From Micromonospora sp. NBC_00389 (GTDB taxonomy: Bacteria > Actinomycetota > Actinomycetes > Mycobacteriales > Micromonosporaceae): a stretch of 64,000 nucleotides of DNA. This document shows, piece by piece, positions 35,337 through 45,625 of the stretch (position 1 is its first letter; every line of letters starts with the position of its first letter). Below the pieces are notes generated by a model. That model was given only the letters and a program-made list of their open reading frames with translations. It was not told where the DNA came from and made no database searches. The stretch is taken from assembly GCF_036059255.1 (NCBI RefSeq), contig NZ_CP107947.1, positions 2,852,001 to 2,916,000 of the forward strand. Reading direction: 5' to 3'. A program made the position numbers and the translations under genes.

Positions 35337-37994
35337 ATGGAGGTCGCCGACCCGCGCAACTTCGTCCCTCCCGGACGGGTGGCGCCGTTCGCCGGCTTCG
35401 TCCTCGGCATCCTGGCGGTCGCCGCGTTGACCGCCGCCGGTCCACTCGCGACACTCCCCGGCGAGCTCTCCCGGCTGCCGGTGGCGTTCTGGACGATGGC
35501 CGTGCTCGCCGTGGTCTGCGATGCCCGCCCGTTCGTCCCCCCGGGGCGTCGGCAGTCCTCCGCGGTCTTCCCCTCGACCTGCTTCACCTTCGCGATCCTG
35601 CTCGGCTGGGGGCTCGGCCCGGCGGTCGCCGTGCAGGCGGTGGGGGTGGTCGTCTCGGGCTGGCGGATGCGGCACGCCGCGTGGCGGACCGCGTTCAACG
35701 TCGGCCAGTACGCCTGCGCTCTCGCCGCCGCGTACGGGGTCATCCAGCTGGGGCCGGGCACCATCTTCTCGGGCGGCCGGTTGCACTGGACCGACGTGGC
35801 CGCCGTCGGCGGCGCCACGGTGGCGTGGTTCGTGGTCAACTACGGGCTGGTCAGCTGGGCGGTGCGGCTGCGCTTCGGCGACCGGTGGTGGCCTACCGTC
35901 CGGCAGGGCCTCGGCTTCGAACTGCTCTCCACCGGCTCGCTGCTGCTGCTCGCCCCGGTGCTGGTCGCCGCCGCGCGCGTCAGCGCGGCGCTGATCCCGC
36001 TGGTGCTGGTGCCGCTTTTCGCCGTGTACCGGATGGCCCGGCTGACCGTTGAGCAGCAGCACCTCGCCGCCGCCGACCCGCTCACCGGGCTGCCCAACCG
36101 CAAGGCCCTGCTGACCGAGGTGGCGGAGCAGGTGCACCTGCACGCCGAGCGGACCGCCCGGGGGGAACCGGACGGGCACCTGGCGCTGCTGCTGATCGAC
36201 CTGGACCGCTTCAAGAACGTCAACGACGCGCTCGGGCACGCCGTGGGCGACCGGTTGCTGGTCGAGGTCAGCGCCCGGCTCACCGACGTGGAACCTCGGC
36301 CGCAGATGATCGCCCGGCTCGGCGGGGACGAGTTCGCCATCGTGATGACCGGGCTGACCGACGCGAGCCAGGCGCGTGATCTGGCCGACCGGGTGGTCGG
36401 GGCGCTGGCCGAGCCGGTGCCGTTGGACGGGCTGCCGCTGGACGTGGGTGGTTCGATCGGGATCGCCCTCTTCCCCGAGCACGGCGAGGACTTCGCCACC
36501 CTGATGCGCCACGCCGACGTGGCGATGTACGACGCCAAGCACCGCAACGACACGGTGGCGCTCTACGCCCCGGAGTCCGACCACAACTCCGCCGAGCGGC
36601 TCGGCCTCCTCGCCGACCTGCGCCGCGTGCTGGAGTCCGGCCCGTCGGCCGACGAGCGATTCTACGCCGAACCAGCGCGACACGGCGAGCTGACGGGACA
36701 GGCCGACGGGAACCGTCGGGATTCCGGACCGGTCGAGCCGGCAGGCCCGGAGCGGGCTGTCGACGTACCCCTCGGGGCGGCGGCGGAGGTGCGCGGCGGG
36801 GATGGTGCGGCGCTGCCCGCCGGTGACCTGCCCGCCGAGGCCGCGCCGCACGCGGGCGCGGCACCGGTGATCGCCGCGGCGCGGCGGGTCGGCGGCCGGT
36901 GGTGGGTTCGCCGGCGGCGGCCCGACGCCGAGCTGGTGCATGCCGACGAGCTGATCAACCGGATCGCCACCGGAGCCGACCCGATCCGTGGCCGGAACGC
37001 CCGCGCCACGGTCGCCGGTACCCGCCCGGGTCCGGCCCGGGACCGGCACTCCGGCGGCGGGCGCGGGCGGCGATCGCCAAACGGCGGTGCGGTGCCCGCC
37101 CCCGCGCTGACCGACGGCGGTCCCGGTCCGCGGCGCGACATCGGGCGGGGCGCCTCGGAGCAACCGCTCGCCCCGACCGAGTGGGCGCGCTCCGGCGGTG
37201 AGCCGGCCGACGACGCCGGCGAGATCACCATGTACTACCAGCCGCAGATCGCCATCGCGACGGGCGAGGTGGTCGGCGTCGAGGCGCTGCTGCGCTGGCG
37301 GCACCCGCGCCGGGGCATGGTCGACCCGGAGGAGCTGATCCGGGTCGCCGAGCAGAGCGCGGTGATGCGGCTGCTCACCCGGCGGGTGGTCGACGACGTG
37401 GTGGAGCAGCTCGCCAAGTGGTCGGCGGCTGGCATCGGGCTGCGCGCCGCGTTGAACGTGAGCGTGCGCGACCTGCACACCGGCGAGATCGCCGACCAGA
37501 TCGCCGACCGGCTGGCCCGCTACGAGGTGCCGGCCGAGCGACTGCAACTGGAGATCACCGAGGGTGCCCTGATGGCCGACCCTCGTCGGGTGCTGGCCAC
37601 CATCTCCCGGCTGCACCGGATCGGGGTGGCCATCGCGCTGGACGACTTCGGCACCGGGTATTCCTCCCTGCAACATCTGCGCCGGTTGCCGCTGTCCGAG
37701 GTGAAGGTGGACCGCTCGTTCGTGCTCGGCATGGCCGACGACGCCGACGACGCGGCGATCGTCCGGTCGATGATCGAGCTGGCCGGCGCGCTGGGGCTGC
37801 GGGTGGTCGCCGAGGGTGTGGAGGACGAGCGGACCTGGCGGATGCTGCACGCCGCCGGCTGCGACGCCGCGCAGGGCTGGTTCTACGCCCGACCGATGCC
37901 CGCCGAGGAGCTGGTCACGTGGCTGGCCCGGTACCGCCCGGTCCGCCCGACCGGCGGTCCGGAGCCGGACGGCGGCCGTCATCCCACCCGCTGA
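35337..37994 (+). CDS. GGDEF-EAL membrane protein (c-di-GMP cyclase/phosphodiesterase)
   Basis: The 885-residue protein has about seven membrane helices (20-225), a GGDEF domain (about 240-425; GGDEF intact at 329-333 in LGGDEFAIV) and an EAL domain (about 629-870; EAL at 649-651 in GVEALLRWRHP; the DDFGTGYSSL loop and KVDRSFV lysine are kept). Both domains therefore look active for c-di-GMP synthesis and breakdown. Between them is a 195-residue low-complexity linker (433-628), whereas related proteins normally have only a few residues there. ATG 35337 has GGGAGG upstream; GTG 35334 is an alternative. Confidence 0.88.
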   Translation: MEVADPRNFVPPGRVAPFAGFVLGILAVAALTAAGPLATLPGELSRLPVAFWTMAVLAVVCDARPFVPPGRRQSSAVFPSTCFTFAILLGWGLGPAVAVQAVGVVVSGWRMRHAAWRTAFNVGQYACALAAAYGVIQLGPGTIFSGGRLHWTDVAAVGGATVAWFVVNYGLVSWAVRLRFGDRWWPTVRQGLGFELLSTGSLLLLAPVLVAAARVSAALIPLVLVPLFAVYRMARLTVEQQHLAAADPLTGLPNRKALLTEVAEQVHLHAERTARGEPDGHLALLLIDLDRFKNVNDALGHAVGDRLLVEVSARLTDVEPRPQMIARLGGDEFAIVMTGLTDASQARDLADRVVGALAEPVPLDGLPLDVGGSIGIALFPEHGEDFATLMRHADVAMYDAKHRNDTVALYAPESDHNSAERLGLLADLRRVLESGPSADERFYAEPARHGELTGQADGNRRDSGPVEPAGPERAVDVPLGAAAEVRGGDGAALPAGDLPAEAAPHAGAAPVIAAARRVGGRWWVRRRRPDAELVHADELINRIATGADPIRGRNARATVAGTRPGPARDRHSGGGRGRRSPNGGAVPAPALTDGGPGPRRDIGRGASEQPLAPTEWARSGGEPADDAGEITMYYQPQIAIATGEVVGVEALLRWRHPRRGMVDPEELIRVAEQSAVMRLLTRRVVDDVVEQLAKWSAAGIGLRAALNVSVRDLHTGEIADQIADRLARYEVPAERLQLEITEGALMADPRRVLATISRLHRIGVAIALDDFGTGYSSLQHLRRLPLSEVKVDRSFVLGMADDADDAAIVRSMIELAGALGLRVVAEGVEDERTWRMLHAAGCDAAQGWFYARPMPAEELVTWLARYRPVRPTGGPEPDGGRHPTR

Positions 37995-38150
37995 CCCGCC
38001 CGTCGACGCGGCGCACCGGTCGGCGGAGGGGGAGTCGGGGACGCGGCACCGGAGCGGAACAATAGACTCGCTCCGGTCACCGCGTGTCACGCTCAGCCGT
38101 CGCGCGGCCGGCACACCGCCCGACCAGCAGGACATCAGAAGGGGGCACGG

Positions 38151-38456
38151 ATGGCCGCCATCTCCCGCGAGGAGGTCGCGCACCTAGCGCGCCTGTCGCG
38201 GCTCGCCGTCACCGAGGAGGAGCTGGACACCTTCGCCGGCCAGCTCGACGTGATCCTCCAGGCGGTCGCCCAGGTCGGCGAGGTCGCCGCGGCGGACATC
38301 CCGCCGACCTCGCACTCGGTGCCGCTGACCAACATCCTGCGGGAGGACGTGGTCACGCCGTGCCTGACCCCGCAGGAGGCACTGTCGGGTGCGCCGGACG
38401 CTGAGGACCAGCGGTTCCGCGTTCCGCGGATTCTCACCGAGGATGTGGCCTCATGA
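38151..38456 (+). CDS. gatC: Asp-tRNA(Asn)/Glu-tRNA(Gln) amidotransferase subunit GatC
   Basis: The 101-residue subunit starts [20 protein letters not shown] and ends with [13 protein letters not shown], typical of GatC. It holds GatA and GatB together. ATG 38151 has AGAAGGGGG upstream. Its last codons overlap the gatA start by 4 bp, so the subunits are made in equal amounts. It opens the gatCAB operon, which converts mischarged Glu-tRNA(Gln) and Asp-tRNA(Asn). Confidence 0.95.
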   Translation: MAAISREEVAHLARLSRLAVTEEELDTFAGQLDVILQAVAQVGEVAAADIPPTSHSVPLTNILREDVVTPCLTPQEALSGAPDAEDQRFRVPRILTEDVAS

Positions 38457-39928
38457 GTGACCTCACCAGAATGACCGCGACGGAGATCGCTGCCCTGGTC
38501 GCCGGCGGCGAGACCTCCGCCGTCGAGGTGACCCGGGCACACCTGGACCGGATCGCCGCGGTCGACGACCGGGTGCACGCCTTCCTGCACGTCGACACCG
38601 ACGGCGCGCTCGCCGCGGCCCGCGCGGTCGACGAGCGCCGGGCCGCCGGCGAGGAGTTGGGCCCGCTGGCCGGGGTGCCGGTCGCGGTGAAGGACGTGCT
38701 CGCCACCCGGGGTGTACCGACCACCGTGGGGTCGAAGATCCTGGAGGGTTGGCGCCCGCCGTACGACGCCACGATCGTGCAGCGGCTGCGCGCCGCCGGC
38801 ACGGTGATGCTCGGCAAGACCAACATGGATGAGTTCGCCATGGGCTCCTCCACCGAGTACTCGGCGTACGGCCCCACGCACAACCCGTGGGACCTGAACC
38901 GGATCCCGGGTGGCTCGGGTGGCGGCAGCGCCGCCGCGCTGGCCGCGTACGAGGCGCCGCTGGCGATCGGCTCGGACACCGGCGGCTCGATCCGCCAGCC
39001 CGGCGCGGTCACCGGCACCGTAGGTGTGAAGCCCACCTACGGCGGCACCTCCCGCTACGGGCTGGTCGCCTTCTCCTCGTCGCTGGACACCCCCGGCCCC
39101 TGCGCCCGTACGGTGCTCGACGCGGCCCTGCTGCACCAGGTGATCGGCGGGCACGACCCGCGCGACTCCACCTCGATCCCGCAGCCGGTGCCGGACGTGG
39201 TGGCGGCGGCGAAGCTCGGCGCGACCGGCGACCTGACCGGCGTACGGCTCGGTATCGTCAGCGAGTTCGTCGGCGAGGGCGCCGAGCCGGGTGTGATGGC
39301 CGCGTTCCGCGAGTCGGTGGACGCGCTGGCGAAGCTGGGTGCGGAGATCGTCGAGGTGTCCTGCCCGACGTTCGCCTACGCGCTGCCGGCGTACTACCTG
39401 ATCGCGCCGAGCGAGTGCTCCTCCAACCTGGCCCGGTTCGACGGTGTCCGGTTCGGCCTGCGGGTCGGCGACGACGGCAACCGGTCGCTGGAGGAGGTCA
39501 TGTCGCTGACCCGGGAGGCCGGCTTCGGCCCGGAGGTCAAGCGCCGCATCATGATCGGCACGTACGCCCTGTCGTCGGGTTACTACGACGCGTACTACGG
39601 GCAGGCGCAGAAGGTCCGGACGCTGATCACCCGGGACTTCACCGCCGCGTTCGAGCGGGTGGACGCGCTGATCTCGCCGACCACCCCGTCGGTGGCGTTC
39701 CCGTTGGGCGCGCGCACCGCCGACCCGTACCAGATGTACCTGGCCGACCTGTTCACCATCCCGACCAACCTGTACGGCGGGCCGGGCATCTCGGTGCCCT
39801 GCGGCCTCTCCGAGGGGCTGCCCGTCGGCCTGCAGGTGATGGCCCCGACGATGGCCGACGACCGGATGTACCGGGTCGCCGCCGCGTTGGAGTCCGCGGT
39901 CGGCACGTTCACCCCACCGGCACTGTGA
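38453..39928 (+). CDS. gatA: Asp-tRNA(Asn)/Glu-tRNA(Gln) amidotransferase subunit GatA
   Basis: This is a 491-residue amidase. The Ser-cisSer-Lys triad is visible: K80 in [12 protein letters not shown]156 in [13 protein letters not shown] and the nucleophile S180 in [13 protein letters not shown]. It releases ammonia from glutamine for GatB. ATG 38453 overlaps the gatC stop by 4 bp, and gatB starts 13 bp after the stop, completing the operon. Length is normal for the family. Confidence 0.95.
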   Translation: MSDLTRMTATEIAALVAGGETSAVEVTRAHLDRIAAVDDRVHAFLHVDTDGALAAARAVDERRAAGEELGPLAGVPVAVKDVLATRGVPTTVGSKILEGWRPPYDATIVQRLRAAGTVMLGKTNMDEFAMGSSTEYSAYGPTHNPWDLNRIPGGSGGGSAAALAAYEAPLAIGSDTGGSIRQPGAVTGTVGVKPTYGGTSRYGLVAFSSSLDTPGPCARTVLDAALLHQVIGGHDPRDSTSIPQPVPDVVAAAKLGATGDLTGVRLGIVSEFVGEGAEPGVMAAFRESVDALAKLGAEIVEVSCPTFAYALPAYYLIAPSECSSNLARFDGVRFGLRVGDDGNRSLEEVMSLTREAGFGPEVKRRIMIGTYALSSGYYDAYYGQAQKVRTLITRDFTAAFERVDALISPTTPSVAFPLGARTADPYQMYLADLFTIPTNLYGGPGISVPCGLSEGLPVGLQVMAPTMADDRMYRVAAALESAVGTFTPPAL

Positions 39929-39941
39929 GGCAGGAGCCCAG

Positions 39942-41441
39942 ATGACGACGACGCTGCCCGCGTACGACGAGGTCGTCGCGCGCTACGAACCGGTGATCGG
40001 CCTGGAGACCCACGTCGAGCTGGGCACGAACACAAAGATGTTCTGCGGCTGCCCGACCGACTTCGGTGGCGAGCCGAACACCCGGGTCTGCCCGGTCTGC
40101 CTCGGCCTGCCCGGCTCGCTGCCGGTGGCCAACAAGGCGGCCATCGAGGCGATCATCCGGATCGGCCTGGCGTTGAACTGCTCCATCGCCGAGTGGTGCC
40201 GGTTCGCCCGGAAGAACTACTTCTACCCGGACATGCCGAAGAACTTCCAGATCAGCCAGTACGACGAGCCGATCTGCGTCGACGGCTACCTGGACGTCGA
40301 GGTCAACGGCGAGACGGTGCGGATCGAGATCGAGCGGGTGCACCTGGAGGAGGACACCGGCAAGACGCTGCACGTCGGCGGCGCCACCGGCCGCATCCAC
40401 GGCGCGACCGAGTCGCTGGTCGACTACAACCGGGCGGGCATCCCGCTGGTCGAGATCGTCACCAAGCCCATCCCGGGCACCGGCGTGCTCGCCCCCGACG
40501 TGGCCCGGGCCTACGTCGCCGAGCTGCGGGACGTGATCCGCACCCTCGGTGTCTCGGACGTGCGGATGGAGGAGGGTTCGCTGCGCTGCGACGTGAACAC
40601 CTCGCTCAACCTGCCGGGACAGGAGTGGGGCACCCGCACCGAGACCAAGAACGTCAACTCGCTGCGTTCGGTGGAGCGGGCGGTCCGTTCGGAGATGCTC
40701 CGGCAGGCCTCGGTGCTGGACGCCGGCGGCCGGATCACCCAGGAGACCCGGCACTTCCACGAGGAGACCGGCGACACCACCCCGGGCCGCTCGAAGGAGA
40801 CCGCCACCGACTACCGGTACTTCCCGGAGCCGGATCTGGTGCCGATCGCCCCGGACCCCGCGTGGGTCGCCGAGCTGAAGGCCGCCCTGCCGGAGCTGCC
40901 CCGGGTGCACCGGCGTCGGCTCCAGCAGCAGTGGGGGCTGTCCGACCTGGACATGCAGTCGGTGCTGAACGCCGGCGCGGTCGAGCTGATCGAGGCCACC
41001 GTCGCCGCCGGCACCACCCCGGCCGCCGCCCGCAAGTGGTGGCTGGGCGAGCTGTCCCGCCGGGCCAACGAGAGCGGCGTGGAGCTGGCCGACATCGGCG
41101 CCACCCCGGGCCAGGTCGCCGAGTTGCAGGGCCTGGTGGACGCCGGCAAGCTCAACGACAAGATGGCCCGCGCGGTGCTGGAGGGCGTGGTCGACGGCGA
41201 GGGCTCGCCCACCGAGATCATGACCAACCGGGGCCTGGAGGTCGTGTCGGACACCGGCGCGCTCACCGCCGCGGTGGACGAGGCGATCGCCGCCAACCCC
41301 GGCATCGCCGACAAGATCCGTAGTGGCAAGGTCGCCGCAGCCGGCGCGCTGGTCGGAGCGGTCATGAAGACCACCCGCGGTCAGGCCGACGCGAAGACCG
41401 TCCGTGAGCTGGTCCTGGAGCGCCTCGGCGTCCAGGGCTGA
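39942..41441 (+). CDS. gatB: Asp-tRNA(Asn)/Glu-tRNA(Gln) amidotransferase subunit GatB
   Basis: The 499-residue subunit has the kinase-like cradle domain with [20 protein letters not shown] and the zinc-binding cysteines in CGCPTDF and [28 protein letters not shown], and the C-terminal YqeY-like tail ending [21 protein letters not shown]. It phosphorylates the aminoacyl group and delivers ammonia. ATG 39942 has CAGGAG upstream. A hairpin repeat follows 9 bp after the stop. Confidence 0.95.
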   Translation: MTTTLPAYDEVVARYEPVIGLETHVELGTNTKMFCGCPTDFGGEPNTRVCPVCLGLPGSLPVANKAAIEAIIRIGLALNCSIAEWCRFARKNYFYPDMPKNFQISQYDEPICVDGYLDVEVNGETVRIEIERVHLEEDTGKTLHVGGATGRIHGATESLVDYNRAGIPLVEIVTKPIPGTGVLAPDVARAYVAELRDVIRTLGVSDVRMEEGSLRCDVNTSLNLPGQEWGTRTETKNVNSLRSVERAVRSEMLRQASVLDAGGRITQETRHFHEETGDTTPGRSKETATDYRYFPEPDLVPIAPDPAWVAELKAALPELPRVHRRRLQQQWGLSDLDMQSVLNAGAVELIEATVAAGTTPAAARKWWLGELSRRANESGVELADIGATPGQVAELQGLVDAGKLNDKMARAVLEGVVDGEGSPTEIMTNRGLEVVSDTGALTAAVDEAIAANPGIADKIRSGKVAAAGALVGAVMKTTRGQADAKTVRELVLERLGVQG

Positions 41442-41449
41442 CCGTCCGA

Positions 41450-41491
41450 AAGGGCCCCTTCTCAACGCCTCGTGCACAGGAAGGGGCCCTT
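41450..41491. repeat. AAGGGGCCCTT inverted repeat, terminator-like and probably dispersed
   Basis: AAGGGCCCCTT (41450-41460) pairs perfectly with AAGGGGCCCTT (41481-41491) around a 20-nt loop, just after gatB. From memory, units of this kind are frequent in Micromonosporaceae intergenic regions. It probably ends gatCAB transcription. Confidence 0.55.
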
Positions 41492-41583
41492 CCTGACGTC
41501 CCACCCCGCTGGGTCGCCCACTCGGGCGGCGTGATCCGCACCCCTCGCGAGGGCGTCAACGGCGACGCCCGGATGGAGCCACC

Positions 41584-43941
41584 GTGAACCACCACGACCT
41601 CGATGTGCTCGACGAGATCCAGCGGCGGGTGCTCTGGCTCGCCACCCGGATCGTGGACGCCGCCAACCACGACCGGGCCACCGGCGACGGGGTGAAGGTC
41701 GGCGGGCACCAGGCGTCCAGCGCCTCCCTGGTCACCGCGATGACCGCGCTCTGGTTCGCCCACCTGGACGCCGAGGACCGGGTTGCGGTCAAGCCGCACG
41801 CCTCTCCGGTGTTCCACGCCATCCAGTACCTGCTCGGCAACCTGGACCGCTCGTACCTGCCCCGGCTGCGGGCCCGCGGCGGCCTCCAGTCGTACCCGTC
41901 GCGCACCAAGGACCCCGACGAGGTGGACTTCTCCACCGGCTCGGTGGGTCTCGGCGCGGCGGCTCCGCTCTTCGCCGCCGCCACCCGGCGCTACGTCGAT
42001 GCGCACTTCGGCGCCCGGCCGCACTCCCGGTTCGTGGCGCTGATCGGCGACGCCGAGCTGGACGAGGGCAACATCTGGGAGGCGGTCGCCGACCCCGCCA
42101 CCACCGGTCTGGGCAACGTCATGTGGCTGGTGGACTTCAACCGGCAGTCGCTGGACCGGGTGGTGCCGGGCATCCGGATCAACCAGTGGCGGGGTCAGTT
42201 CGAGGCGGCCGGCTGGCACGTCGTGGAGGTCAAGTACGGCCGTCGGCTCGCCGAGGCGTACGCCCGGCCGGGCGGCGAGGTGCTGCGCGACTGGATCGAC
42301 GCGATGCCCAACGAGCAGTACCAGTCGCTGTTCGGGCTGGCCGGCCCGGCGCTGCGCAAGCAGTTCCTGGACGGTGCGCCGGCTGAGGTGGGTGCCTTCG
42401 TGGGAGGCATCGCAGACGAGGAGCTGGGCCCGCTCGTCACCGACCTGGGCGGCCACGACCTGTCCGCGATGCTCGACGCGTACGCCCAGTGCGACGCGGT
42501 CACCGACCGGCCCAGCGTCGTCTTCGCGTACACCGTGAAGGGGTGGGGGTTGCCCATCGCCGGCAATCCGCGTAACCACTCGGCGCTGCTCAGCACCGAG
42601 CAGGTCGACGTGTTGCGTGCCGCGCAGGGGCTGACCCGGGAGACCGAGTGGGACCGCCTCGACCCGGCGTCACCCGCCGGCATCCGGGCCGGTGCCCGTC
42701 GGGAGGCGCTGTCCCGCGCGCCCCGCGAGCGGGCGCTCGGCGTCACCGTCCCGGAGAGCACCGGAGTACGCGCGGCCAAGCCGATCTCCACGCAGGAGGT
42801 CTTCGGCCGGGTGCTGGTGGACCTGGCCCGGGACCGGGAGGTCGGCCGCTACCTGGTCACCACCGCGCCGGACGTGGCCACCTCCACCAACCTGGCCGGG
42901 TTCATCAACAAGACCGGGGTGTTCGCCCCCACCGAGCAGCGTTCCTGGACCGAGGACCGGATGCTGCGCTGGACCGAGAGCCCGGCGGGGCAGCACATCG
43001 AGCTGGGCATCTCGGAGATGAACCTGTTCCTGCTGCTCGGGCAGCTCGGCCTGTCGTGGGACCTGTCCGGGCAGCCGCTGCTGCCGGTGGGTACGGTCTA
43101 CGACCCGTTCGTGCTGCGCGGCCTGGACGCGTTCCTGTACAGCACCTACTCCGGCTCCCGGTTCGTGGTCGCCGGCACCCCGTCGGGCATCACGCTGGCC
43201 CCGGAGGGCGGCGCCCACCAGTCCACGATCACCGCTTCGGTCGGCCTGGAGCTGCCCGGGGTGACCTTCCTCGAACCGGCGTACGCGGCCAGCCTGGACT
43301 GGCTGCTCTGCGACGCGCTCGGGCAGATCGCCGGTGGGTCGGCCCCGACCGCGACCGCCGCGCCCACCGAGGACGGCGCGTACTACTTCCGGCTCAGCAC
43401 CCGACCGCTGGACCAGGCGCCGTTCGAGGCGGCCCGGGCCCGGATCGGTGACGCGGTGCTGCGCCGGCAGGTGGTCGCCGGGGCGTACCGGCTGGTGGAC
43501 GCGCATCAGGCGTACCCGCACCTGGCCGACGCCCCGGTGGTGCAGCTGGCCGCCTCCGGTGCGGTGCTGCCCGAGGTACTGGCCGCCGCGGCGGAGCTGG
43601 CCGAGGAGGGCGTCGCCGCGCACGTGGTGGACGTGACCTCGCTGGATCGGCTCTACCGGGCCTGGCAGCGCACCCTGCGCCAGGGCGTACGGACCGCCAC
43701 GGTGCCCAGCGTGCCGGGCGCGCTGCGGTCCGCGTTCGCCGACCGGGTGCCGGTGGTGACCGTGCACGACGCCGCGTCGCACGCCATGGCCTGGCTCGGT
43801 TCGGCGCTCGGCGCGCCGGCGGTGCCGCTCGGGGTGGACGAGTTTGGCCAGTCCGGCAGCGTTGCCGAGCTGTACGAGTTGCACGACCTGCTGCCCGGCA
43901 GCATCGTCAACGCCGCCCTGGCCGCCCTCGCGCTGCGCTGA
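41584..43941 (+). CDS. Homodimeric pyruvate dehydrogenase E1 (AceE)-like transketolase-family protein
   Basis: The 785-residue ThDP enzyme has the E1/transketolase fold in one chain. Its N-terminal domain has KVGGHQASSAS, the cofactor-binding motif in IGDAELDEGNIWEA (normally GDG-x-L-DEG; here Ala replaces the second Gly) and LVDFNRQSLDRV. The middle domain has GISEMNLFLLLGQLG with the catalytic glutamate. It resembles AceE but is shorter than usual (about 900), so the substrate may be another 2-oxo acid. GTG 41584 is used. No E2 or E3 genes are adjacent. Confidence 0.8.
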   Translation: MNHHDLDVLDEIQRRVLWLATRIVDAANHDRATGDGVKVGGHQASSASLVTAMTALWFAHLDAEDRVAVKPHASPVFHAIQYLLGNLDRSYLPRLRARGGLQSYPSRTKDPDEVDFSTGSVGLGAAAPLFAAATRRYVDAHFGARPHSRFVALIGDAELDEGNIWEAVADPATTGLGNVMWLVDFNRQSLDRVVPGIRINQWRGQFEAAGWHVVEVKYGRRLAEAYARPGGEVLRDWIDAMPNEQYQSLFGLAGPALRKQFLDGAPAEVGAFVGGIADEELGPLVTDLGGHDLSAMLDAYAQCDAVTDRPSVVFAYTVKGWGLPIAGNPRNHSALLSTEQVDVLRAAQGLTRETEWDRLDPASPAGIRAGARREALSRAPRERALGVTVPESTGVRAAKPISTQEVFGRVLVDLARDREVGRYLVTTAPDVATSTNLAGFINKTGVFAPTEQRSWTEDRMLRWTESPAGQHIELGISEMNLFLLLGQLGLSWDLSGQPLLPVGTVYDPFVLRGLDAFLYSTYSGSRFVVAGTPSGITLAPEGGAHQSTITASVGLELPGVTFLEPAYAASLDWLLCDALGQIAGGSAPTATAAPTEDGAYYFRLSTRPLDQAPFEAARARIGDAVLRRQVVAGAYRLVDAHQAYPHLADAPVVQLAASGAVLPEVLAAAAELAEEGVAAHVVDVTSLDRLYRAWQRTLRQGVRTATVPSVPGALRSAFADRVPVVTVHDAASHAMAWLGSALGAPAVPLGVDEFGQSGSVAELYELHDLLPGSIVNAALAALALR

Positions 43942-43977
43942 CGCTCACGTTCCCGACGCTGCCGCCCCGGCCCGCGC

Positions 43978-45564
43978 TCAGCGGGTCGGGGTGGGGGTGA
44001 CCGAGGCGGGTGCCCCGGCGGACGGGTTCTCCACCACGTGCCGTTCCAGGTTGACCTGGGCCTGCCCGGTGCCGCCGACGGTGATGTCGTCGTACGCCTG
44101 GAGCATCTTCTGCTGGTCGAAGTAGAGCACGGACATCGACAGCGGGGTCGGCTTCTCACCCTCCAGGCCGCGCAGCCCGGCGCCGCCGGTGGAGCCCTCC
44201 ACCATCAGCGTGGTGGGCTGCTGGCCGGGTGCCTGGGGCAGCTTGGAGACCTGCCGGGAGTGGGTGTGCCCGGCCAGCACCAGCGGGCAGGTGCCGGCGA
44301 GCGGCCCGGCGGACGCCGGGTCGTGCACCAGCGCAATGTTCACCGGCTGCGGTGAGTTGCGCACCGTGCTGGCGAGCTGCTCGCCGGCCCCGATCACCTG
44401 GTCGGCCACCTGTTGGGTCAGCCCGCTGCCGGCCGGGGAGGTGTTCTTGTCCGGGGTGAAGCGCGGGTCGCCGATGCCGGCGATGGTCAGCCCGGCGACC
44501 GTGGTCGTCGAGTTGTTCAGCACGATCGCGTTCGGTTGGCGGGCCACCGCGGCGCCGGTGCGGCCCGAGTCGTGGTTGCCCCGGATGAACACGTACGGCT
44601 TCTTCAGCAGGCCGATCGAGCCGACGAAGGACGCCTCCGGCTCGCTGCCCCAGTCGGTGATGTCGCCGGTGTCGATCACCGCGTCGATGCCGAACTGCTC
44701 CACCACCGTCCGGATCAGCTGCCAGCCGGTCGGGTTGAGGTGCATGTCGGAGACGTGCAGCACCCGGGTGGTGCCGGGTGCTGGCTCGTACACCGGCAGC
44801 GCCGACACGGTCGTGTAGAGCTGGCTGACGTTGCCGACGATGCGTTGCAGCTGCTCGGCGTACTTGGTGTAGTCGTTGGCGATGCGGCGGGCGTCGCCCA
44901 CGATGGCCGGGGCGTTGACCAGCAGCCCCTCGTAGCGCGGCTCCTCGATCGCCTGTGGGCGCAGGGTGGCCGCCGCCGTGCCGAGGCTGCCGGCGGTGAC
45001 GAGCAGTGCCAGCCCGCCCGCCCAGGCGGTCCGCCGCACATCGCGGAAGATCAGCCCGGCGAGGATCAGGGTGACCAGCACCACCGAGGCGAGGGTCCGC
45101 AGGCCGAGCCGCATCACCCCGGACCGGACGTCCTCGACGGCGCTCTGGCTGGCCCGGCTGATGCTGGCCGGGTCGTCGATCAGCGCCTCGGTGCGTCCCT
45201 GGTCGAGCGCGCCCAGCCGCACGGTGAGGTGTGTCGGCCCGTCGTGGCTGTTCAGCAGGAGCGCACCGAGCGGAGGCACGTCGACGGTGGTGCCGCCGTC
45301 GCTGGCGGGGGTGAGGGTGAGGCTGGCCCGGAACGGCCCGATGTCGGTGTCCACCCGGCCGCCGGCCAGCACCCCGAGCACCGCCCCGGCCAGGGCCACG
45401 GCGAGCACGGCGAGGATCACCCCGGTGCGGCGCAGTGCACCGAGCCGGCCAGCTCGCAGGCCGGCCGACCGCTGCGGCTCGCCATCAGTCACCGACTCGC
45501 CACCGGTCACCGGGTCGTCCCGGTCTCCGGCGTCGTCGTGCTGCTCGTCGTGCTGCCCGTCCAT
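43978..45564 (-). CDS. Membrane-anchored metallophosphoesterase
   Basis: The 528-residue protein has three hydrophobic segments (about 47-68, 158-175 and 180-200) and a C-terminal calcineurin-like phosphoesterase domain (about 268-500). All metal motifs are present: SDMHLNP, DTGDITD, RGNHDSG, LVHDP and GHTHSRQ. It would hydrolyse a phosphomono- or diester; the domain probably lies outside the membrane. It ends with a Pro/Thr-rich tail. The ATG at 45564 is in a region with many Asp/His residues. No operon partner is obvious; the neighbour at 45626 lies 61 bp upstream on the same strand. Confidence 0.85.
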   Translation of the reverse strand: MDGQHDEQHDDAGDRDDPVTGGESVTDGEPQRSAGLRAGRLGALRRTGVILAVLAVALAGAVLGVLAGGRVDTDIGPFRASLTLTPASDGGTTVDVPPLGALLLNSHDGPTHLTVRLGALDQGRTEALIDDPASISRASQSAVEDVRSGVMRLGLRTLASVVLVTLILAGLIFRDVRRTAWAGGLALLVTAGSLGTAAATLRPQAIEEPRYEGLLVNAPAIVGDARRIANDYTKYAEQLQRIVGNVSQLYTTVSALPVYEPAPGTTRVLHVSDMHLNPTGWQLIRTVVEQFGIDAVIDTGDITDWGSEPEASFVGSIGLLKKPYVFIRGNHDSGRTGAAVARQPNAIVLNNSTTTVAGLTIAGIGDPRFTPDKNTSPAGSGLTQQVADQVIGAGEQLASTVRNSPQPVNIALVHDPASAGPLAGTCPLVLAGHTHSRQVSKLPQAPGQQPTTLMVEGSTGGAGLRGLEGEKPTPLSMSVLYFDQQKMLQAYDDITVGGTGQAQVNLERHVVENPSAGAPASVTPTPTR

Positions 45565-45625
45565 GCTGAGATTCTGACCTGCCCGTCGGAGGATCTTGGC
45601 AAACCTGCAGGGATGGTGACGAAGG

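Noticed and set aside
35292..38183. 963-residue reverse-strand open frame over the GGDEF-EAL gene
   Set aside because: Pro/Gly/Arg/His-rich shadow typical of the frame opposite high-GC genes; no family motif.
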